Assembly: GCA_046593355.1 (NCBI GenBank)
Contig: JBKJNY010000185.1
Location: forward strand, 1-64,000
DNA from: SXOA01 sp046593355
Lineage (GTDB): Bacteria; Planctomycetota; Planctomycetia; Pirellulales; Pirellulaceae
DNA length: 64,000 bases
Reading direction: 5' to 3'
The position numbers and the translations under genes were made by a program. This document shows, piece after piece, positions 62,436-64,000 of the stretch (the first letter of the stretch is position 1; each line of letters starts with the position of its first letter). The notes below the pieces were generated by a model. It worked only from the letters and a program-made list of their open reading frames with translations. It was not told the origin of the DNA and searched no databases.

Positions 62436-63845
62436 GTGGCCTGGTTTCGTCCCCCCGATCGTTCCGCCCCTACCGCTGACAATGGCACCGCGCCAGTGTT
62501 GGAGGCGCCCATCGCTCCGCAGGCCCCCGCGCCTGTCCCCGAAGCAAAGGCCAACGACTGGTATATCGCCCTCAAACGGCAATTGCACCAGCAGGTGATT
62601 GGGGCGATTGACCTGGCCCTCATCGGCAGCCTGGGGGAAGAGCAACTGCGGATGGAAGTCCGTCGCAAGGCGGAGTCGATCTGCCAGAAGAATTCCAACC
62701 TGCTCAACCTGGGGGAGCGGGAGAGGCTGATCAATGAGGTGCTCGACGAGGCCTTTGGCCTGGGGCCTCTGGAAGCTTTGTTTCGCGATCCGACCGTGTC
62801 GGATATTCTCATCAACGGGCCGAAGAGCGTGTACGTGGAGCGGCGGGGCCGTTTGGAAAGGACGAAAATCGCTTTTCACGACAGCCGGCACCTTTTGCAA
62901 ATCGTCCAGCGGATTGCGGCCCAGGTTGGCCGGCGAGTGGATGAAACGTCCCCCATGGTGGACGCCCGCTTGCCGGATGGCAGCCGCCTCAACGCCATTA
63001 TCGCCCCGCTCGCCCTGGAAGGGCCGCTGGTCTCGATCCGGCGATTCGGCGCTCGACCGCTGCTGGTGGACGACCTGATCAAGACTGGCTCGATCACTGC
63101 GGAGATGGTCAAGTTCCTGGAGGCCGCCGTCGAGGCCAGGATCAATATCGTCATTTCCGGCGGAACGGGCAGCGGCAAAACGACACTTCTGAACGCCCTT
63201 TCCAAGTTCATCCCCGAGACGGAGCGTGTCGCCACCATCGAAGATGCTGCTGAGTTGCAGCTCCAGCAGGCGCACGTCGTGAGGATGGAAACGCGGCCCC
63301 CCAACGTGGAAGGGCAAGGGGAAGTGAGCACGCGGGATCTGGTCCGTAATGCCCTCCGGATGCGGCCCGACCGGATCATCGTCGGCGAATGTCGCGGTCC
63401 TGAAACGCTCGACATGCTTCAGGCAATGAATACCGGCCACGAGGGGAGCCTGACCACCATTCACGCCAATAACCCGCGAGACGCCATCAGCCGCATGGAG
63501 ATGATGGTGGGGATGGCCGGTTTCGATACACCCATCTGGGTCATCCGCCGGCAGATTGCCTCGTCGATCAACCTGGTCGTCCAGGCCTCGCGCTTGATGG
63601 GGGGCCCCCGCAAAATCACCCGAATCACGGAAATCACGGGCATGGAAGGGGAGGTCATCTGCATGCACGACCTGTTTGAGTTCGTGCAGACCGGCCTGGA
63701 CGATAAGCGGATCGCAGTTGGCAATTTTCGGGCCACGGGGATGCGGCCCGAATGCCTCTCCAAGCTGGAAGCTTGCGGGGTGGGGCTCCCACCCGAAATG
63801 TTCGAGCGCCGGCAGCTCAAAATGGGAGTCCCGGTCGAAGGGTGA
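62436..63845 (+). CDS. cpaF: CpaF/TadA secretion ATPase
   Basis: A GTG start at 62436 is chosen because AAGG lies 9 bases upstream; a longer frame lacks a ribosome site. The 469-residue protein has an N-terminal linker, then DEAFGLGPLEALFRDPTVSD, the Walker A SGGTGSGKTTLLNAL near 243, IEDAAELQLQQ and GECRGPETLDMLQAMNTGHE. It is the hexameric motor for Flp pilus assembly. Confidence 0.95.
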   Translation: MAWFRPPDRSAPTADNGTAPVLEAPIAPQAPAPVPEAKANDWYIALKRQLHQQVIGAIDLALIGSLGEEQLRMEVRRKAESICQKNSNLLNLGERERLINEVLDEAFGLGPLEALFRDPTVSDILINGPKSVYVERRGRLERTKIAFHDSRHLLQIVQRIAAQVGRRVDETSPMVDARLPDGSRLNAIIAPLALEGPLVSIRRFGARPLLVDDLIKTGSITAEMVKFLEAAVEARINIVISGGTGSGKTTLLNALSKFIPETERVATIEDAAELQLQQAHVVRMETRPPNVEGQGEVSTRDLVRNALRMRPDRIIVGECRGPETLDMLQAMNTGHEGSLTTIHANNPRDAISRMEMMVGMAGFDTPIWVIRRQIASSINLVVQASRLMGGPRKITRITEITGMEGEVICMHDLFEFVQTGLDDKRIAVGNFRATGMRPECLSKLEACGVGLPPEMFERRQLKMGVPVEG

Positions 63846-63851
63846 TCCACA

Positions 63852-64000
63852 ATGATGTACTTGCTCTTGGGCTTCGTATTCGCCGCGGGCTTCCTGCTCG
63901 TGTTCGGCATCAACCTCCTATTCGCCGATATCAGCTCCACGAACCGTCAACAGATCCGGGAGCGTTTGGCGGAAGAAGGCCGCTTGCAGCAGATGGAGCG
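63852..64000 (+). CDS. TadB-like inner-membrane protein, cut by the window edge
   Basis: The frame opens MMYLLLGFVFAAGFLLVFGI, a membrane helix, followed by a polar helix (STNRQQIRERLAEEGRLQQM), as at the start of TadB/TadC GspF-like proteins. It lies 6 bases after cpaF, the usual order. Only about 49 residues are visible. Confidence 0.7.
   Translation, partial: MMYLLLGFVFAAGFLLVFGINLLFADISSTNRQQIRERLAEEGRLQQME

Overview
The window looks like chromosome of a GC-rich planctomycete. The evidence is a Tat-exported DUF1501 protein plus a decayed second copy, a helix-turn-helix/transmembrane protein with an acidic low-complexity middle, a Tad (Flp) pilus locus with a separate glycan-type gene cluster, and short dispersed palindromic repeats. 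Species cannot be fixed from the sequence alone.

Left flank (1-10.5 kb): an OmpA-like lipoprotein carrying an in-frame palindromic repeat, the HTH/transmembrane protein, a small exported protein, and an intact DUF1501 protein. Then comes an AT-richer KAP-type P-loop NTPase gene with broken gene pieces on both sides (a possible defence-type insertion), a beta-CASP metallo-beta-lactamase, and tRNA-Pro(GGG).

Accessory element (about 10.5 to 42.7 kb): a tyrosine integrase abuts the 3' end of tRNA-Pro. Going rightwards it is followed by an excisionase-like HTH protein, a type IV coupling protein broken by a 4-bp tandem duplication, a small membrane protein, a MobF relaxase-helicase and a ribbon-helix-helix protein with an operator-like palindrome. 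Next is an unusual cargo block: a membrane VWA protein, a possibly FtsZ/tubulin-like protein, a DUF3102/Dam-type methyltransferase with an altered catalytic motif, a divergent ECF-like sigma factor and two Ser/Thr kinases. A plasmid maintenance module follows (ParA with partner, five ~22-bp iterons, RepA-type initiator), then a methyltransferase/Strawberry-notch helicase fusion. No mating-pair-formation genes are visible, so this resembles an integrated mobilizable plasmid. No second att copy was found, so its right end is not fixed.

Between 35.4 and 36.7 kb there is 1.3 kb without a gene that is packed with strong hairpins, four capped by GNRA tetraloops on the + strand. It leads into a 228-residue protein of unknown function. 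This is the best candidate for an undescribed large structured RNA. A second, smaller hairpin-rich stretch lies at 38.9-39.2 kb among small plasmid-type genes.

Right flank (42.9-64 kb): a Tad/Flp pilus locus. It has the secretin CpaC, an exported partner, a TadD-like TPR lipoprotein, a decayed IS630 copy, two SAM methyltransferases and three glycosyltransferase-type genes. A minus-strand set (TadG-like, two TadE-like, sigma-54 activator) follows, then plus-strand Flp pilin, CpaA/TadV peptidase, CpaB, CpaE/TadZ, an ICMT-like methyltransferase, CpaF and the start of TadB. A strong sigma-54 promoter match sits upstream of the pilin gene, so the nearby activator is its obvious partner.
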